Position numbers and translations under genes: made by a program
NCBI GenBank assembly: GCA_903231505.1
Contig: CAFBRK010000034.1
Location: forward strand, 18,954-82,953
Origin: Olavius algarvensis associated proteobacterium Delta 3
GTDB lineage: Bacteria; Desulfobacterota; Desulfobacteria; Desulfobacterales; CAFBRK01
DNA length: 64,000 bases
Reading direction: 5' to 3'
Shown: one piece after another, positions 8,011-17,269 of the stretch
Layout of the letters: each line of letters starts with the position of its first letter
Numbering within the stretch: the first letter of the stretch is position 1
The notes under the pieces: generated by a model
What the model was told of the DNA's origin: nothing
Seen by the model: only the letters and a program-made list of their open reading frames with translations
Database searches by the model: none

Positions 8011-9297
8011 CTATGAAATTTCCTCCATGACGCCCTTTGCAGCCGTTATGGTATCATCGATGTGCTCCAGGTTGTGGGCCGAGGAGACGAACAGCGCCTC
8101 GAACTGGGACGGTGCCAGATATATCCCCCGTTTCAACATGCCCTGGTAGTAGTCGGTGAACCGCTGCAGGTCGCTGGTCCTGGCCCCATCAAAGTTGGTC
8201 ACTTCGTGATCCGTAAAAAACATACCGACCATGGATCCCACCCGGCTGATCTGCACAGGGATTCCGGCTGCGTTGGCTGCTCCCTGCAATCCGCCGGTCA
8301 GTCGCTCTGCCTTCTGGTCAAGAGCATCGTAAAACCCCGGGTGATGTATCTCTTTCAGAGTTGCAATACCCGCGGCCATGGCGACCGGATTTCCGGACAG
8401 GGTCCCTGCCTGGTATATCGAACCTTGCGGTGCAATCTGTTCCATGATCTTCCGTTGTCCGCCATAGGCGCCCACGGGAAAACCTCCCCCAATAATTTTT
8501 CCGAGCGTTGTCAGATCCGGTGTCACATCATACAGGGCCTGGGCGCCGCCATAGGCCACGCGGAAACCGGTCATCACTTCGTCAAAAATGAGCAGGCTGC
8601 CGTGCTGTTCCGTTATTTTCCGAAGCCCTTCCAGAAACCCCTGTGCCGGCGGCACCAATCCCATGTTTCCGGCCACCGGCTCCACAATCACTCCGGCAAT
8701 TTCCGAACCGCGGACGTTAAAAATTTCCCAGACCGCCTCCAGATCGTTGTATGGCACCGACAGGGTATGGCCCGCCACGCTCTCCGGGATACCCGGACTG
8801 CCGGGGATGGCCAAGGTGGCGACCCCCGAGCCGGCCGCCACAAGAAGCGTGTCGGCGTGGCCATGATAACAACCGTCAAATTTAATAATTGTGTCCCGAC
8901 CCGTGCATCCGCGGGCTAAACGAATGGCACTCATGGTCGCTTCCGTACCGGAGTTGACCATCCGTACCATGTCAACGGACGGGATTGCGGCAATCAGGAT
9001 TTCAGCCAGCTCGATTTCCAGATCGGTGGGGGCCCCGAAACTGGTCCCGCGCTCCAGGACCCGGCCGACCGCCTCAATGATGGGCGCCGGACGGTGCCCG
9101 AGAATCATCGGTCCCCAGGAGCCGACATAGTCAATGTATCGATTCCCGTCCACATCGAAGATGTAACAGCCAATCGCCCGATCAATAAACACCGGATGAC
9201 AACCCACGGATCGGCACGCCCGAACCGGACTGTTGACGCCGCCGGGGATCAGATCGACGGCCTGCTTGTATAACTGCTCCGACAGTTCATGTTTCAT
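8011..9297 (-). CDS. hemL: Glutamate-1-semialdehyde 2,1-aminomutase
   Basis: PLP enzyme of the C5 pathway converting glutamate-1-semialdehyde to 5-aminolevulinate for haem, sirohaem and cobamide synthesis. It is a class-III aminotransferase fold of the usual length (428). The PLP lysine lies in [18 protein letters not shown] near residue 265. [15 protein letters not shown] near 120 binds cofactor phosphate, and [10 protein letters not shown] precedes the lysine. ATG 9297 has AGGACGGG upstream. It stands at the head of a minus-strand run, divergent from the KptA-like gene. Confidence 0.96.
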   Translation of the reverse strand: MKHELSEQLYKQAVDLIPGGVNSPVRACRSVGCHPVFIDRAIGCYIFDVDGNRYIDYVGSWGPMILGHRPAPIIEAVGRVLERGTSFGAPTDLEIELAEILIAAIPSVDMVRMVNSGTEATMSAIRLARGCTGRDTIIKFDGCYHGHADTLLVAAGSGVATLAIPGSPGIPESVAGHTLSVPYNDLEAVWEIFNVRGSEIAGVIVEPVAGNMGLVPPAQGFLEGLRKITEQHGSLLIFDEVMTGFRVAYGGAQALYDVTPDLTTLGKIIGGGFPVGAYGGQRKIMEQIAPQGSIYQAGTLSGNPVAMAAGIATLKEIHHPGFYDALDQKAERLTGGLQGAANAAGIPVQISRVGSMVGMFFTDHEVTNFDGARTSDLQRFTDYYQGMLKRGIYLAPSQFEALFVSSAHNLEHIDDTITAAKGVMEEIS

Positions 9298-9392
9298 AAA
9301 GCCCGTCCTTTCATACGATTGAAATCTTCATTGCCAAGGGAACAGGGAGGTTTTATGCTAAAAACAAGGAACCGGTCAAGAAAAGGACGGTT

Positions 9393-9487
9393 TCAGGTCT
9401 CAGGATACAGGATGCAAGATGCAAGATTTGGAGAGGAGAGGCTTCCCCTTTTGTATCCTGTATCCTGGATCCTGCATCCTGGATGAA
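9393..9487. repeat. Heptamer tract with opposed arms (hemL/kptA divergent region)
   Basis: The left arm, about 9401-9427, consists of 7-nt units of the form CARGATR. The right arm, about 9453-9486, consists of TGNATCC units, the reverse complement, with N changing from unit to unit. The arms are separated by about 25 nt and could fold into an imperfect hairpin. The left-arm sequence TCAGGTCTCAGGATACA (9393-9409) recurs with one mismatch on the opposite strand at 27374-27390. Confidence 0.8.
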
Positions 9488-9554
9488 CGGAAACTAAACA
9501 CCCTGTTTTCGGCGTTTTGATCCACACGACTTGATAAACCGCCGGTAGGAAGCG

Positions 9555-10274
9555 ATGGACATCAGAAAATCTTCCAAACGACTGGCCAAACTGCTGACCT
9601 ACATACTCGGCCGCCAACCCGATGAGTTCGGGTTGGTGCTCGATAACAACGGATTTGTCCGCATAAAAGAGTTGCTCAAGGCAGTTTGCGAAGAGGATGG
9701 TTGGAGACATGTCCGTAAGCGGCATCTGGAAGAAATTTTGATCAGCATGTCGGATCCGCCAATTGACATTCACAAAGGTCGTATCCGAGCCATCGACCGG
9801 AGTCGGCTGCCCTGCCCGAAAACAGACGATAAACCGCCGAAACTGCTGTACTGCTGCGTGCGGCAGCGGGCTTACGCACATGTACGGGAAAAGGGAATTC
9901 GCTCTTCCGAAGACAGGCCGGTCCGGCTGACGGACGATAAACACATGGCACTGCGCATCGGCCGCCGGACGGATCCGGAGCCGGTGCTACTGACGGTCTA
10001 TGCCACCCGGGGGCTCCATCATGGCGTGACATTTCAGCGATATGGAAACGCGCTCTTTCTTTCCGGGACCCTTCCGGCGGACTGCCTGACGGGACCGCCG
10101 CTGCCCAAGCCCAGGGCAAAAGATGAAAAACCGGCTCCGGCACCGATGCCGCCGGCAGCCCCGGGAAGTTTCTTTTTGGAACCGAACCCCCAAAAGCGTT
10201 TCGAAAAACGCAGCCGAAGAAAGAAAGAGATCTCCTGGAAAAAAGAGCGCCGGAAGCGATCCCGCCGCCCATAA
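9555..10274 (+). CDS. kptA: KptA/Tpt1-like protein with altered active-site residues
   Basis: Related to tRNA 2'-phosphotransferase (KptA/Tpt1), which moves a 2'-phosphate from RNA to NAD+. The fold is recognisable: SKRLAKLLTYILGRQPDEFG at residues 7-26, IRAIDRSRL at 77, LLYCCVRQRA near 100 and the C-terminal VTFQRYGNALFLS. However, the usual motifs LRHxP, QGHS, HGT and HVHLS read LGRQP, DRSR, CCV and PVRLT, so the expected catalytic Arg/His set is missing. A proline- and lysine/arginine-rich tail follows from about 185 to 239. ATG 9555 has GGAAG upstream. It may be non-catalytic or have another activity. Confidence 0.75.
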   Translation: MDIRKSSKRLAKLLTYILGRQPDEFGLVLDNNGFVRIKELLKAVCEEDGWRHVRKRHLEEILISMSDPPIDIHKGRIRAIDRSRLPCPKTDDKPPKLLYCCVRQRAYAHVREKGIRSSEDRPVRLTDDKHMALRIGRRTDPEPVLLTVYATRGLHHGVTFQRYGNALFLSGTLPADCLTGPPLPKPRAKDEKPAPAPMPPAAPGSFFLEPNPQKRFEKRSRRKKEISWKKERRKRSRRP

Positions 10275-10330
10275 AAACAATTTGACAAGGTATCTGGAAA
10301 CTGTTAGAGAGGCGGGTCTGTTGCAGTAAG

Positions 10331-10407
<77 letters not shown>

Positions 10408-10417
10408 AAAGACCGTG

Positions 10418-10451
10418 AGGTTAGCCGCGAAAACAGGCTAGCCTTTTTTTA
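10418..10451 (+). terminator. Intrinsic terminator after tRNA-Lys
   Basis: A 9-bp stem, AGGTTAGCC (10418-10426) with GGCTAGCCT (10436-10444), has one G-T pair and a 9-nt loop. It is followed by seven T residues. Confidence 0.85.
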
Positions 10452-10597
10452 GTAGACGACAGGTAAGACGTCAGAACCCTGTCTGGGACGTGGACCGGAA
10501 TTTACCCGAACAAGAGCATGTGAAGGAGGAAACGCGGGACTTGACATCGTTTGAATCTGACGTGCAGCATTCAAATAAAATCAACATCGCAAATTTC

Positions 10598-10620
10598 ATA
10601 AAATCGTAAAACGATTTTGT
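10598..10620. repeat. ATAAAATCG palindrome, copy 1
   Basis: ATAAAATCG and CGATTTTGT (9 bp, one wobble) surround a 5-nt loop, about 50 nt upstream of rpsF. Two further copies of the same palindrome lie at 17463-17485 and 17719-17745. Confidence 0.6.
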
Positions 10621-10671
10621 TCTTCCTTGCTCTGGGTCGGACCAGGGCTTTATCAGCCATAAGGAGGATGT

Positions 10672-11289
10672 ATGAGACGTTACGAAAGTGTAATCATTCT
10701 AGACCCCGACCTGCCGGAAGAGGCTCGCGACGGCCTTCTCCAAAAACTTTCCGACCTGATTGCTCAACACGGCGGTTTCCTCGTTGACATTGGCGCCTGG
10801 GGCAACCGCAAACTGGCCTACGAAATTCGGAAAAAACCCAGAGGATTCTACACCCGATTTGACTTTTGTGGCACAGGCGCGCTTGTCGACGAATTGGAAC
10901 GGAACCTGCGCATCGACGACCGTTTTCTCAAGTACATGACCGTACTCCTGGACCGGGAAGCGGATGTGGACGCTTTGAAGGCGGCCAAAGCAGAAGCGGA
11001 GGCCAAAAAAGCCGCGGCAAAGGAAGCGGCCGAAAAGGAGGCTACGGCCAAAAAGGCTGCGGCAGAAGCAGAGAGATCCGCTGCCAAAAAGACCGAATCC
11101 GCCCCGGAGGAAACAGTTACGGCTGACGCCGCCGAAGCCCCGGAAGCGTCGGACACCTCCGGTGAGACCGCGCCTGAAGCGGTATCCGAGGCGGAGATTC
11201 CGACAGATTCAAAAGAGGCTTCCGCCCTTGCTGAGGAAGCTGCGGCCACTGCTGACGAACCTACAGAAACCGAAAGCAAGGAGGCATAA
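10672..11289 (+). CDS. rpsF: 30S ribosomal protein S6 with long acidic C-terminal extension
   Basis: Small-subunit protein S6, binding S18 and 16S rRNA. Residues 1-100 are the normal S6 domain (MRRYESVIILDPDLPEEA, GNRKLAYEIRKKPRGFYTRF). About 105 further residues follow, first Ala/Lys/Glu-rich and probably helical (102-145), then Glu/Thr/Ser/Ala-rich and disordered-looking (146-205). S6 is usually 95-140 residues. AAGGAGG lies just before ATG 10672. It heads rpsF-rpsR-DUF2232-rplI; no ssb sits between rpsF and rpsR. Confidence 0.95.
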   Translation: MRRYESVIILDPDLPEEARDGLLQKLSDLIAQHGGFLVDIGAWGNRKLAYEIRKKPRGFYTRFDFCGTGALVDELERNLRIDDRFLKYMTVLLDREADVDALKAAKAEAEAKKAAAKEAAEKEATAKKAAAEAERSAAKKTESAPEETVTADAAEAPEASDTSGETAPEAVSEAEIPTDSKEASALAEEAAATADEPTETESKEA

Positions 11290-11292
11290 CAC

Positions 11293-11571
11293 ATGGCACA
11301 TGTAAGATCCCGTGCCCGGGGACGAAAGGGCGGGAAAAGACGACGACGTATCTATCATCGGCGCAAAGTTTGTCGGTTCTGTGCGGATACCAGCCTGGGC
11401 ATCAGCTATAAGGAACCTAGAACTCTGAAGTACTTTATCACCGAACGCGGCAAAATCATCCCAAGGCGGATTTCCGGATGCTGCGCCAAACACCAGCGGT
11501 CGCTGACGCTGGAAATCAAGCGAGCCCGGTCCATTGCGTTGTTGCCCTATGTTGGATCAGCAGACCTATAA
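11293..11571 (+). CDS. rpsR: 30S ribosomal protein S18
   Basis: Small-subunit protein S18, partner of S6. The protein (92 residues) has a basic N-terminus ([17 protein letters not shown]) and the S18 core with [21 protein letters not shown]. Four cysteines (CRFC near residue 27 and GCC near 66) suggest the zinc-binding form of S18. It starts 4 nt after rpsF, so the two are cotranscribed. Confidence 0.96.
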   Translation: MAHVRSRARGRKGGKRRRRIYHRRKVCRFCADTSLGISYKEPRTLKYFITERGKIIPRRISGCCAKHQRSLTLEIKRARSIALLPYVGSADL

Positions 11572-11652
11572 TCGGAAAGGCTCAGAAGCGTCGTCGGGCA
11601 GCACAACCCTCAGGTCGTGCCCGGCCTGAATGAATACCAATAGAAGAGAACC

Positions 11653-12597
11653 GTGAATCGCAGTATTGAAACCAGGGATATTGCCACAGGCATTGTAATC
11701 ACCAGCCTGATCGTAGTGGTCGTTCTGTACCTGCCGATCCTCGGTTTCTTCTGCTCGTTGCTACTGCCCCTGCCAATTCTGTTTTTTCGATCCAAAGGCG
11801 GGCGGAAAACAGCCGGAATTATCGGCATTTTATCCCTGGTCGGCATGGCGATGATCACCGGGGCAGTATCCGTGGATCTGCTTTTTTTCGTGGAGTTTCT
11901 GCTGATCGGCTTTCTCCTTGGGGAGCTGTTCGAGAAAGATTTCGGCGTGGAAATCACCATGCTTTATACCGCCGGGGTTGTAATTCTTGCAGGAACGGTC
12001 GGCCTTTTCGTCTACAGCGGCTGGAGCAGCCGGGGCGTCATGGATTTGATCTCCGAATATGTAGCGACAAACCTTGAAATGACGTTGGCCGTATACGAGG
12101 GGATGGGTGTCTCCGAGGAGAGTATCCACCGGATTGCGAGTTCCCTGGACCAGATACAGTATGTGCTGATCCGCGCACTGCCGGCCCTTTATGTGGCATC
12201 AACAATGTTTGTTGTCTGGACCAGCCTGCTGCTGTCAAAGCCGATATTCCGAACCCGCGCAATGCCTTACCCGGATTTCGGGGTCCTGAATCAGTGGAAA
12301 GCGCCGGAGTCTCTGGTCTGGGCGGCAATTGGAAGCGCCATTCTGCTTTTTCTTCCGGGGAAACCGCTAAAGGTGCTTGGCCTCAACGGTCTGATCGTTC
12401 TGATGATGGTATATTTTTTCCAGGGCATCGCGATCGTGTCGTTCTATTTCGAGAAAAAAAAATTCCCTGTAATGCTCCGGGTCTTTCTTTACTGCCTGAT
12501 CGCATTACAGCAATTTCTGCTGGTTCTGGTGATCGGTTGTGGCTTTTTTGATATGTGGCTGAATTTTAGAAAATTGGAAGCCCCCGGCAATAGTTGA
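11653..12597 (+). CDS. DUF2232 (YybS-like) membrane protein
   Basis: Polytopic inner-membrane protein of 314 residues with about eight hydrophobic segments (near residues 15-45, 55-75, 80-100, 110-130, 175-200, 220-240, 245-275 and 280-305). It belongs to the DUF2232/YybS group, commonly encoded between rpsR and rplI in this phylum; that context is the main support. The function is unknown. One soluble loop (residues 135-170) is helical and acidic. Confidence 0.8.
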   Translation: MNRSIETRDIATGIVITSLIVVVVLYLPILGFFCSLLLPLPILFFRSKGGRKTAGIIGILSLVGMAMITGAVSVDLLFFVEFLLIGFLLGELFEKDFGVEITMLYTAGVVILAGTVGLFVYSGWSSRGVMDLISEYVATNLEMTLAVYEGMGVSEESIHRIASSLDQIQYVLIRALPALYVASTMFVVWTSLLLSKPIFRTRAMPYPDFGVLNQWKAPESLVWAAIGSAILLFLPGKPLKVLGLNGLIVLMMVYFFQGIAIVSFYFEKKKFPVMLRVFLYCLIALQQFLLVLVIGCGFFDMWLNFRKLEAPGNS

Positions 12598-12714
12598 AAC
12601 TGTTAGTATAGATCGAGGATCTCAAAGAAGACACCCAGCTGACATGAAGGGTCAGGCTTAAATTAAATATGCCACCTGAAGCCATGGCGGCAACAGGGGA
12701 AGGAGGAACCCATA

Positions 12715-13161
12715 ATGCGCGTCATTCTCAAAGAAACCATCGAGTCCCTCGGTATTATCGGCAGTGAAATCGAGGTAAAGAACGGCTATGCCCGTAATTA
12801 TTTGCTGCCCCAAAAGAAGGCGGTGTCCGCAACACCCCAAAATCGCAAACTTCTCGAACAGGAAAAGACAAAGGTCGAACTGCAGATCGCTAAAGAACGG
12901 GGCATTGCCGAGGAGATGGCCAAGCGCCTGGAAGGTGTATCGGTCACCATCCCTGCCAAAGTCCATGAAGAGGACCGGCTATACGGATCGGTCACAGTGC
13001 GTGAGGTACTCGATGCCCTGCTAAAACAGGAGATCCAAGTAGAGCGCCGCATGATACTGCTCAAGGAGCCGATAAAATCCTTGGGAACCTACCAGGTGCC
13101 GATCCGGGTCTATAAGGAAGTGGAGCCGGAGATTACCGTTGAAGTTGTTCCTGAGTCTTGA
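12715..13161 (+). CDS. rplI: 50S ribosomal protein L9
   Basis: Large-subunit protein L9. The N-terminal domain carries MRVILKETIESLGIIGSEI and VKNGYARNYLLPQKKAV, followed by the long connecting helix (residues 40-80) and the C-terminal domain with DRLYGSVTVREV. Length 148 is standard. GGAAGGAGG lies upstream of ATG 12715. The end of the ribosomal operon is marked by a nonamer repeat tract rather than a classical terminator. Confidence 0.97.
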   Translation: MRVILKETIESLGIIGSEIEVKNGYARNYLLPQKKAVSATPQNRKLLEQEKTKVELQIAKERGIAEEMAKRLEGVSVTIPAKVHEEDRLYGSVTVREVLDALLKQEIQVERRMILLKEPIKSLGTYQVPIRVYKEVEPEITVEVVPES

Positions 13162-13212
13162 GGTGGACATTATTGGTCCGGGTCAAGCCAACGTCCCTCG
13201 ATATGGCTCCAC

Positions 13213-13311
13213 ATGCCTGAAATGCCTGAAATGCGCTAAAATGCCTAAAATGAGCGGATCCTGTTCTTTTTAATTTTAGGCATTTTAGGCAGTTATAATT
13301 TTTGGCAGTTG
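13213..13311. repeat. Nonamer tract B with opposed arms (rplI/dnaB gap)
   Basis: The left arm (13213-13251) has 9-nt units TGCCTGAAA, TGCCTGAAA, TGCGCTAAA and TGCCTAAAA. The right arm (about 13273-13291) has the reverse complement AGGCATTTT. Together they could form an imperfect hairpin. Positions 13213-13242 are identical, base for base over 30 nt, to the minus strand of 59425-59454, including the odd TGCGCTAAA unit. Confidence 0.85.
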
Positions 13312-13380
13312 CCCCAATTGATCTCCCTGGTCGGTTAAGTTATATACACACCCATCAACCCCACTACCGACAGAACCGCC

Positions 13381-14745
13381 ATGGCCATCCACCCGTCCGA
13401 AAAACAGATCGATCCTTCGCTCCGACATGTGCCCCCCCAAAACCTGGAGGCCGAAGAATCGTTGCTGAGCGCGGTTCTTATCGATAACACGACGCTGCTC
13501 GACATCATCGAGGTTCTGTCTCCGGATGACTTTTACCGATCGGCCCATCAAAAGATTTTTGAGGCCATGGGCGAACTGTTCACCCGCAATGAACCGGTCG
13601 ATCTGGTGACGCTAAAGAACATCCTCGAAGAGAAGGGGCACCTTGAAGCCGTGGGCGGAGCCAGTTACCTGGCCAAACTCGTGGAGGTCGTGCCGATCGC
13701 CATCAACGCCCGGCATTATGCCAAGATCGTTTACGACAAGTCCGCCCTGCGGAACCTGATTGCCAAATCCAACGAAATCGCCAAGCGCTGTTTTGAAGAC
13801 GGCGGCAATGTGGATGCCCTCATCGACTTTGCCGAGAGCGCGATTTTCATGATCGCAGACAGCAAGAGTACCCAGACATTTCAGCCCATTAGCAAGATTG
13901 TCGAGCGTAACATCGACACCCTTGAGGAGCGGCAGGGAAACAAGGCGCTGGTGACAGGCATTCCCTCCGGGTTTATCGATTTGGATCATCTGACCTCCGG
14001 ATTTCAGGATTCCGATTTGATCATCATCGCCGCCAGGCCAAGCATGGGCAAAACAGCACTGGCCTTGAACATTGCGCGGAATGCAGCCGTCGATACCGGT
14101 GTTCCGGTGGCCATTTTTTCTCTGGAAATGTCCAAGGAGCAGCTCTCCCTCAGGATGCTTTGCTCGGAAGCCAAAGTCGACTCATCCCGCCTGAGAAGTG
14201 GTTTTTTCAGCCAGGAGGACTGGGTGAAACTCACCGATGCGGCCGGCACGCTTTCCGAGTCGCCGATTTTTATCGATGACTCGGCAAGCATCTCCGCCAT
14301 GGAAATCCGGGCCAAAGCCCGGCGTCTCAAGATGGACAAGGGGCTCGGCGTTGTTATTATAGATTACCTGCAGTTGATGAGAGGACCGGTCACCGCCGAG
14401 CGCCGGGATCTTGAGATTTCAGAGATTTCCCGTTCACTGAAGGCACTGGCCAAAGAACTGAGCATTCCGGTGGTCGCCCTGTCTCAGCTGAATCGAAAGC
14501 TGGAGGAACGAAGCGACAAACGCCCTCAACTGTCCGATTTGAGGGAGTCCGGCGCACTGGAGCAGGACGCCGACCTGGTCGCCTTTATCTACCGGGATGA
14601 GGTTTACAACAAGGACGAAAACAACCCCAACAGGGGTATCGCGGAACTTCTTTTGAAAAAACAGCGCAACGGCCCAACCGGGGAGATAAAGCTGGCGTTT
14701 CAGAATGCATATACACGGTTTGATAATTTGAGCACGCGAAAATGA
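13381..14745 (+). CDS. dnaB: Replicative DNA helicase DnaB
   Basis: Hexameric helicase of the replication fork. The N-terminal primase-interacting domain (residues 20-120) includes PPQNLEAEESLLSAVLID. The RecA-like domain has Walker A ARPSMGKTALALNIA near residue 220, Walker B VVIIDYLQLM near 322 and the arginine-finger region KQRNGPTGEIKLAF near 430. Length 454 is normal and no intein is seen. It overlaps hflX by 4 nt (ATGA). Confidence 0.97.
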   Translation: MAIHPSEKQIDPSLRHVPPQNLEAEESLLSAVLIDNTTLLDIIEVLSPDDFYRSAHQKIFEAMGELFTRNEPVDLVTLKNILEEKGHLEAVGGASYLAKLVEVVPIAINARHYAKIVYDKSALRNLIAKSNEIAKRCFEDGGNVDALIDFAESAIFMIADSKSTQTFQPISKIVERNIDTLEERQGNKALVTGIPSGFIDLDHLTSGFQDSDLIIIAARPSMGKTALALNIARNAAVDTGVPVAIFSLEMSKEQLSLRMLCSEAKVDSSRLRSGFFSQEDWVKLTDAAGTLSESPIFIDDSASISAMEIRAKARRLKMDKGLGVVIIDYLQLMRGPVTAERRDLEISEISRSLKALAKELSIPVVALSQLNRKLEERSDKRPQLSDLRESGALEQDADLVAFIYRDEVYNKDENNPNRGIAELLLKKQRNGPTGEIKLAFQNAYTRFDNLSTRK

Positions 14746-16421
14746 AAAAGCTCCACGGAAATATCCGGGGGTTGAAGGCCAACCAGTTACGAAAACTCGA
14801 AAAACTGTATCGACGCCGTATCCCGCCGCAGTACCCCATCACTACCGATCTTGTCCGGGAAATAAGCCATCTGTCCAAAGACATCCGCCGTCAAGTCGGG
14901 CTTCTCATTAATCGCAGCGGCAAGATAGACTATGTTATCATTGGAGACCGTCAGGGTATTGTCATCCCGGACATCAGTCACTACCGCATCGCTCCCGGGC
15001 GCCTGAGAGGTCTGCGCTGTGTGCATACGACATTCACGGTGGATGGTCTCTCCCAGGACGATCTGACCGACCTGGCCCTGCTCCGGCTGGATCTTATGGC
15101 CGCCGTGACCCTGGCCGAGGGCCTCGAACCAAAAATGGTGCACATGGGTCATCTGTTGCCGGTGGATCGAAAGGGTGAGGGGTTTGAAATCCTTCCCCCA
15201 CAAAATCCCTTCGATTTGGATATTGGATGCCTTGAGCTGATCCGGTCTCTTGAAAGCGAGATGGGCCATCTGAAGAAAGCTCAGGCCGCCGACGGGACAG
15301 AACGGGCGTTGCTGATTAGCGTAACCACACGATCTCGAGCAGAGGCGGAGGATTCCCTCGAAGAACTCAAAGAACTGGCCGGATCCTGCGGGATTCAAGT
15401 CCTTGGAACCGTGTTGCAGCAGCGGAGAAAGGTGGATCCGCGTTTTCTTCTCGGTACCGGTCGGCTTCGAAACCTGATTATCGAGACCCTTCAGAAAGGA
15501 GTGACACTGCTGATTTTCGATCGGGAATTGACTCCGGCACAAATACGCTCCATTACGGACCTGATCGATCTGAAGGTCATCGACCGGACCCAGCTCATCC
15601 TCGATATCTTTGCCCAACGGGCACAGACCCGGGAGGGAAAGCTCCAGGTTGAGTTGGCTCAGCTGAGATACCTTCTTCCGCGGCTGGTTACAAAGAATAC
15701 GGCCATGTCCCGCCTCACCGGTGGTATCGGGGGCCGAGGTCCGGGAGAGACAAAACTGGAGATCAATCGGCGACGGGTCCGCAAGCGCATCGGCCGACTG
15801 GAAGCCGCACTGACCGATGTCAGCCATCACCGAAACCGCCAGAGAGCACGGCGAGACAAACGACGCCTTCCGATCGTTTCCATCATCGGCTATACCAACG
15901 CGGGCAAGTCTACATTGCTCAACACACTGACCCACAGCCGCGTGCTGGCGGAAGAACGGATGTTTGCCACTCTGGATCCCTCCAGTCGCCGCCTCAGATT
16001 CCCGAGAGACATTGAGGTGATCGTTACCGATACGGTTGGTTTTATCCGCGATTTGCCCCGTGATCTTATTTCAGCGTTTCGTGCCACCCTCGAAGAGCTG
16101 ACCCATGCCGATCTGCTGGTTCATGTGATCGATATCCATAATCCGAGATATGAGGATCAGATCGAATCGGTGGAGACCATTCTGAACGACCTGGACCTGC
16201 AGCATATTCCTCAGATTCGGGTACTGAATAAAATAGACCTGATCGATCCGGAAGAGGCCGCCGCCCTGGCGCGGCGATTGGACGGTGTTTTGATCTCAGC
16301 GAAAACCCCGCGGACGCTGACCGGGCTGGTGACCCGGGTGGCCCGTACCATCGAGGCAGGCCGCTCCTCGTCCAGCTGGGCAGACAGGGATGCATCGTTA
16401 ACCCGTCATAGGGTGGCCTGA
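14742..16421 (+). CDS. hflX: Ribosome-associated GTPase HflX
   Basis: GTPase that splits stalled ribosomes. The G domain shows G1 GYTNAGKSTLLN near residue 383, G3 DTVGFIRDLP near 430 and G4 NKID near 500. The HflX-specific N-terminal domain lies before it, with GTGRLRNLI near 240 and GGIGGRGPGETKLE near 330. At 559 residues it exceeds the E. coli form (426) because of an extra N-terminal region of about 190 residues. The start overlaps the dnaB stop, implying coupling. Confidence 0.94.
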   Translation: MKKLHGNIRGLKANQLRKLEKLYRRRIPPQYPITTDLVREISHLSKDIRRQVGLLINRSGKIDYVIIGDRQGIVIPDISHYRIAPGRLRGLRCVHTTFTVDGLSQDDLTDLALLRLDLMAAVTLAEGLEPKMVHMGHLLPVDRKGEGFEILPPQNPFDLDIGCLELIRSLESEMGHLKKAQAADGTERALLISVTTRSRAEAEDSLEELKELAGSCGIQVLGTVLQQRRKVDPRFLLGTGRLRNLIIETLQKGVTLLIFDRELTPAQIRSITDLIDLKVIDRTQLILDIFAQRAQTREGKLQVELAQLRYLLPRLVTKNTAMSRLTGGIGGRGPGETKLEINRRRVRKRIGRLEAALTDVSHHRNRQRARRDKRRLPIVSIIGYTNAGKSTLLNTLTHSRVLAEERMFATLDPSSRRLRFPRDIEVIVTDTVGFIRDLPRDLISAFRATLEELTHADLLVHVIDIHNPRYEDQIESVETILNDLDLQHIPQIRVLNKIDLIDPEEAAALARRLDGVLISAKTPRTLTGLVTRVARTIEAGRSSSSWADRDASLTRHRVA

Positions 16422-16480
16422 CCCCGACACATATCTTATGGTTGACGTGACAGGGTCAAAAAAGTTAAAAATAGGTTTAC

Positions 16481-17269
16481 ATGGATTTGGACCACATACG
16501 ACGTACCGCTGTAGCGGCCGCACAAGAAGGTGCGGCCGTCCTGCATTCCCGCCTGGGCCGCCCGTCCGACATCCAGAAAAAGAGCCCGACGGATCTGGTC
16601 ACCGAAGCCGACAAAGCATCCGAGAAACGGATCGTCGCGATTATCCGTTCGGCGTTTCCAGACCATGGCATCTTGGCCGAAGAAAGCGGGATGAACGGTG
16701 CGGCGACGAGCGCCCAGTGGATCGTCGATCCATTGGACGGAACGACCAATTTCGCCCACGAACTGGGCGTTTTCTCCGTTTCCGTGGCTTTCCGGATGGA
16801 TGGCGATGTGGCCGTCGGTGTCGTGTTGGATCCCATGCGGGGGGAGCTGTTTTGGTCGGTGACGGGTGAAGGCGCCTGGCTGAACAACCGCCGGGTTTCC
16901 GTATCTCAAACCAACAGCGTTGCGGACAGTCTTCTGGTTACAGGCTTCCCATATAATTTCAAAGAGGATCTGGATGCGATTATGCTCCGGTTCACAAACT
17001 GCCTAAGGGCTGCTCAGGGGATGCGCCGGCTGGGATCGGCAGCTCTGGATCTCTGCTATGTGGCTTGCGGTCGCTTTGACGGGTTCTGGGAGCAGCAGCT
17101 CAAGGCTTGGGATACCGCCGCCGCTCTGCTCATCGCGACAGAGGCCGGAGCACGGATCACCGGCTTTCAGAATCAGCCGTACATGCCCGGAGACCGGGAT
17201 CTTTTGGCCACCAACGGCCGCATTCACCGTGAGATGATATCACTGATGTCTCTGAAGGGATCAGCATGA
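16481..17269 (+). CDS. suhB: Inositol monophosphatase family protein (SuhB-like)
   Basis: Mg2+-dependent phosphatase of the IMPase fold, acting on inositol-1-phosphate or related sugar phosphates. Metal ligands are seen in EESG (near residue 68), the first signature WIVDPLDGTTNFAHE near 84 and the second signature AWDTAAALLIATEAGARITG near 208. Length 262 is normal. It follows hflX after 59 nt and overlaps the small Cys-rich gene by 4 nt. The true substrate is not determined by sequence. Confidence 0.92.
   Translation: MDLDHIRRTAVAAAQEGAAVLHSRLGRPSDIQKKSPTDLVTEADKASEKRIVAIIRSAFPDHGILAEESGMNGAATSAQWIVDPLDGTTNFAHELGVFSVSVAFRMDGDVAVGVVLDPMRGELFWSVTGEGAWLNNRRVSVSQTNSVADSLLVTGFPYNFKEDLDAIMLRFTNCLRAAQGMRRLGSAALDLCYVACGRFDGFWEQQLKAWDTAAALLIATEAGARITGFQNQPYMPGDRDLLATNGRIHREMISLMSLKGSA

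Noticed and set aside
14787..15935. Minus-strand frame of 382 codons opposite hflX
   Set aside because: It is a shadow of the hflX frame; high GC coding DNA gives long antisense frames here.
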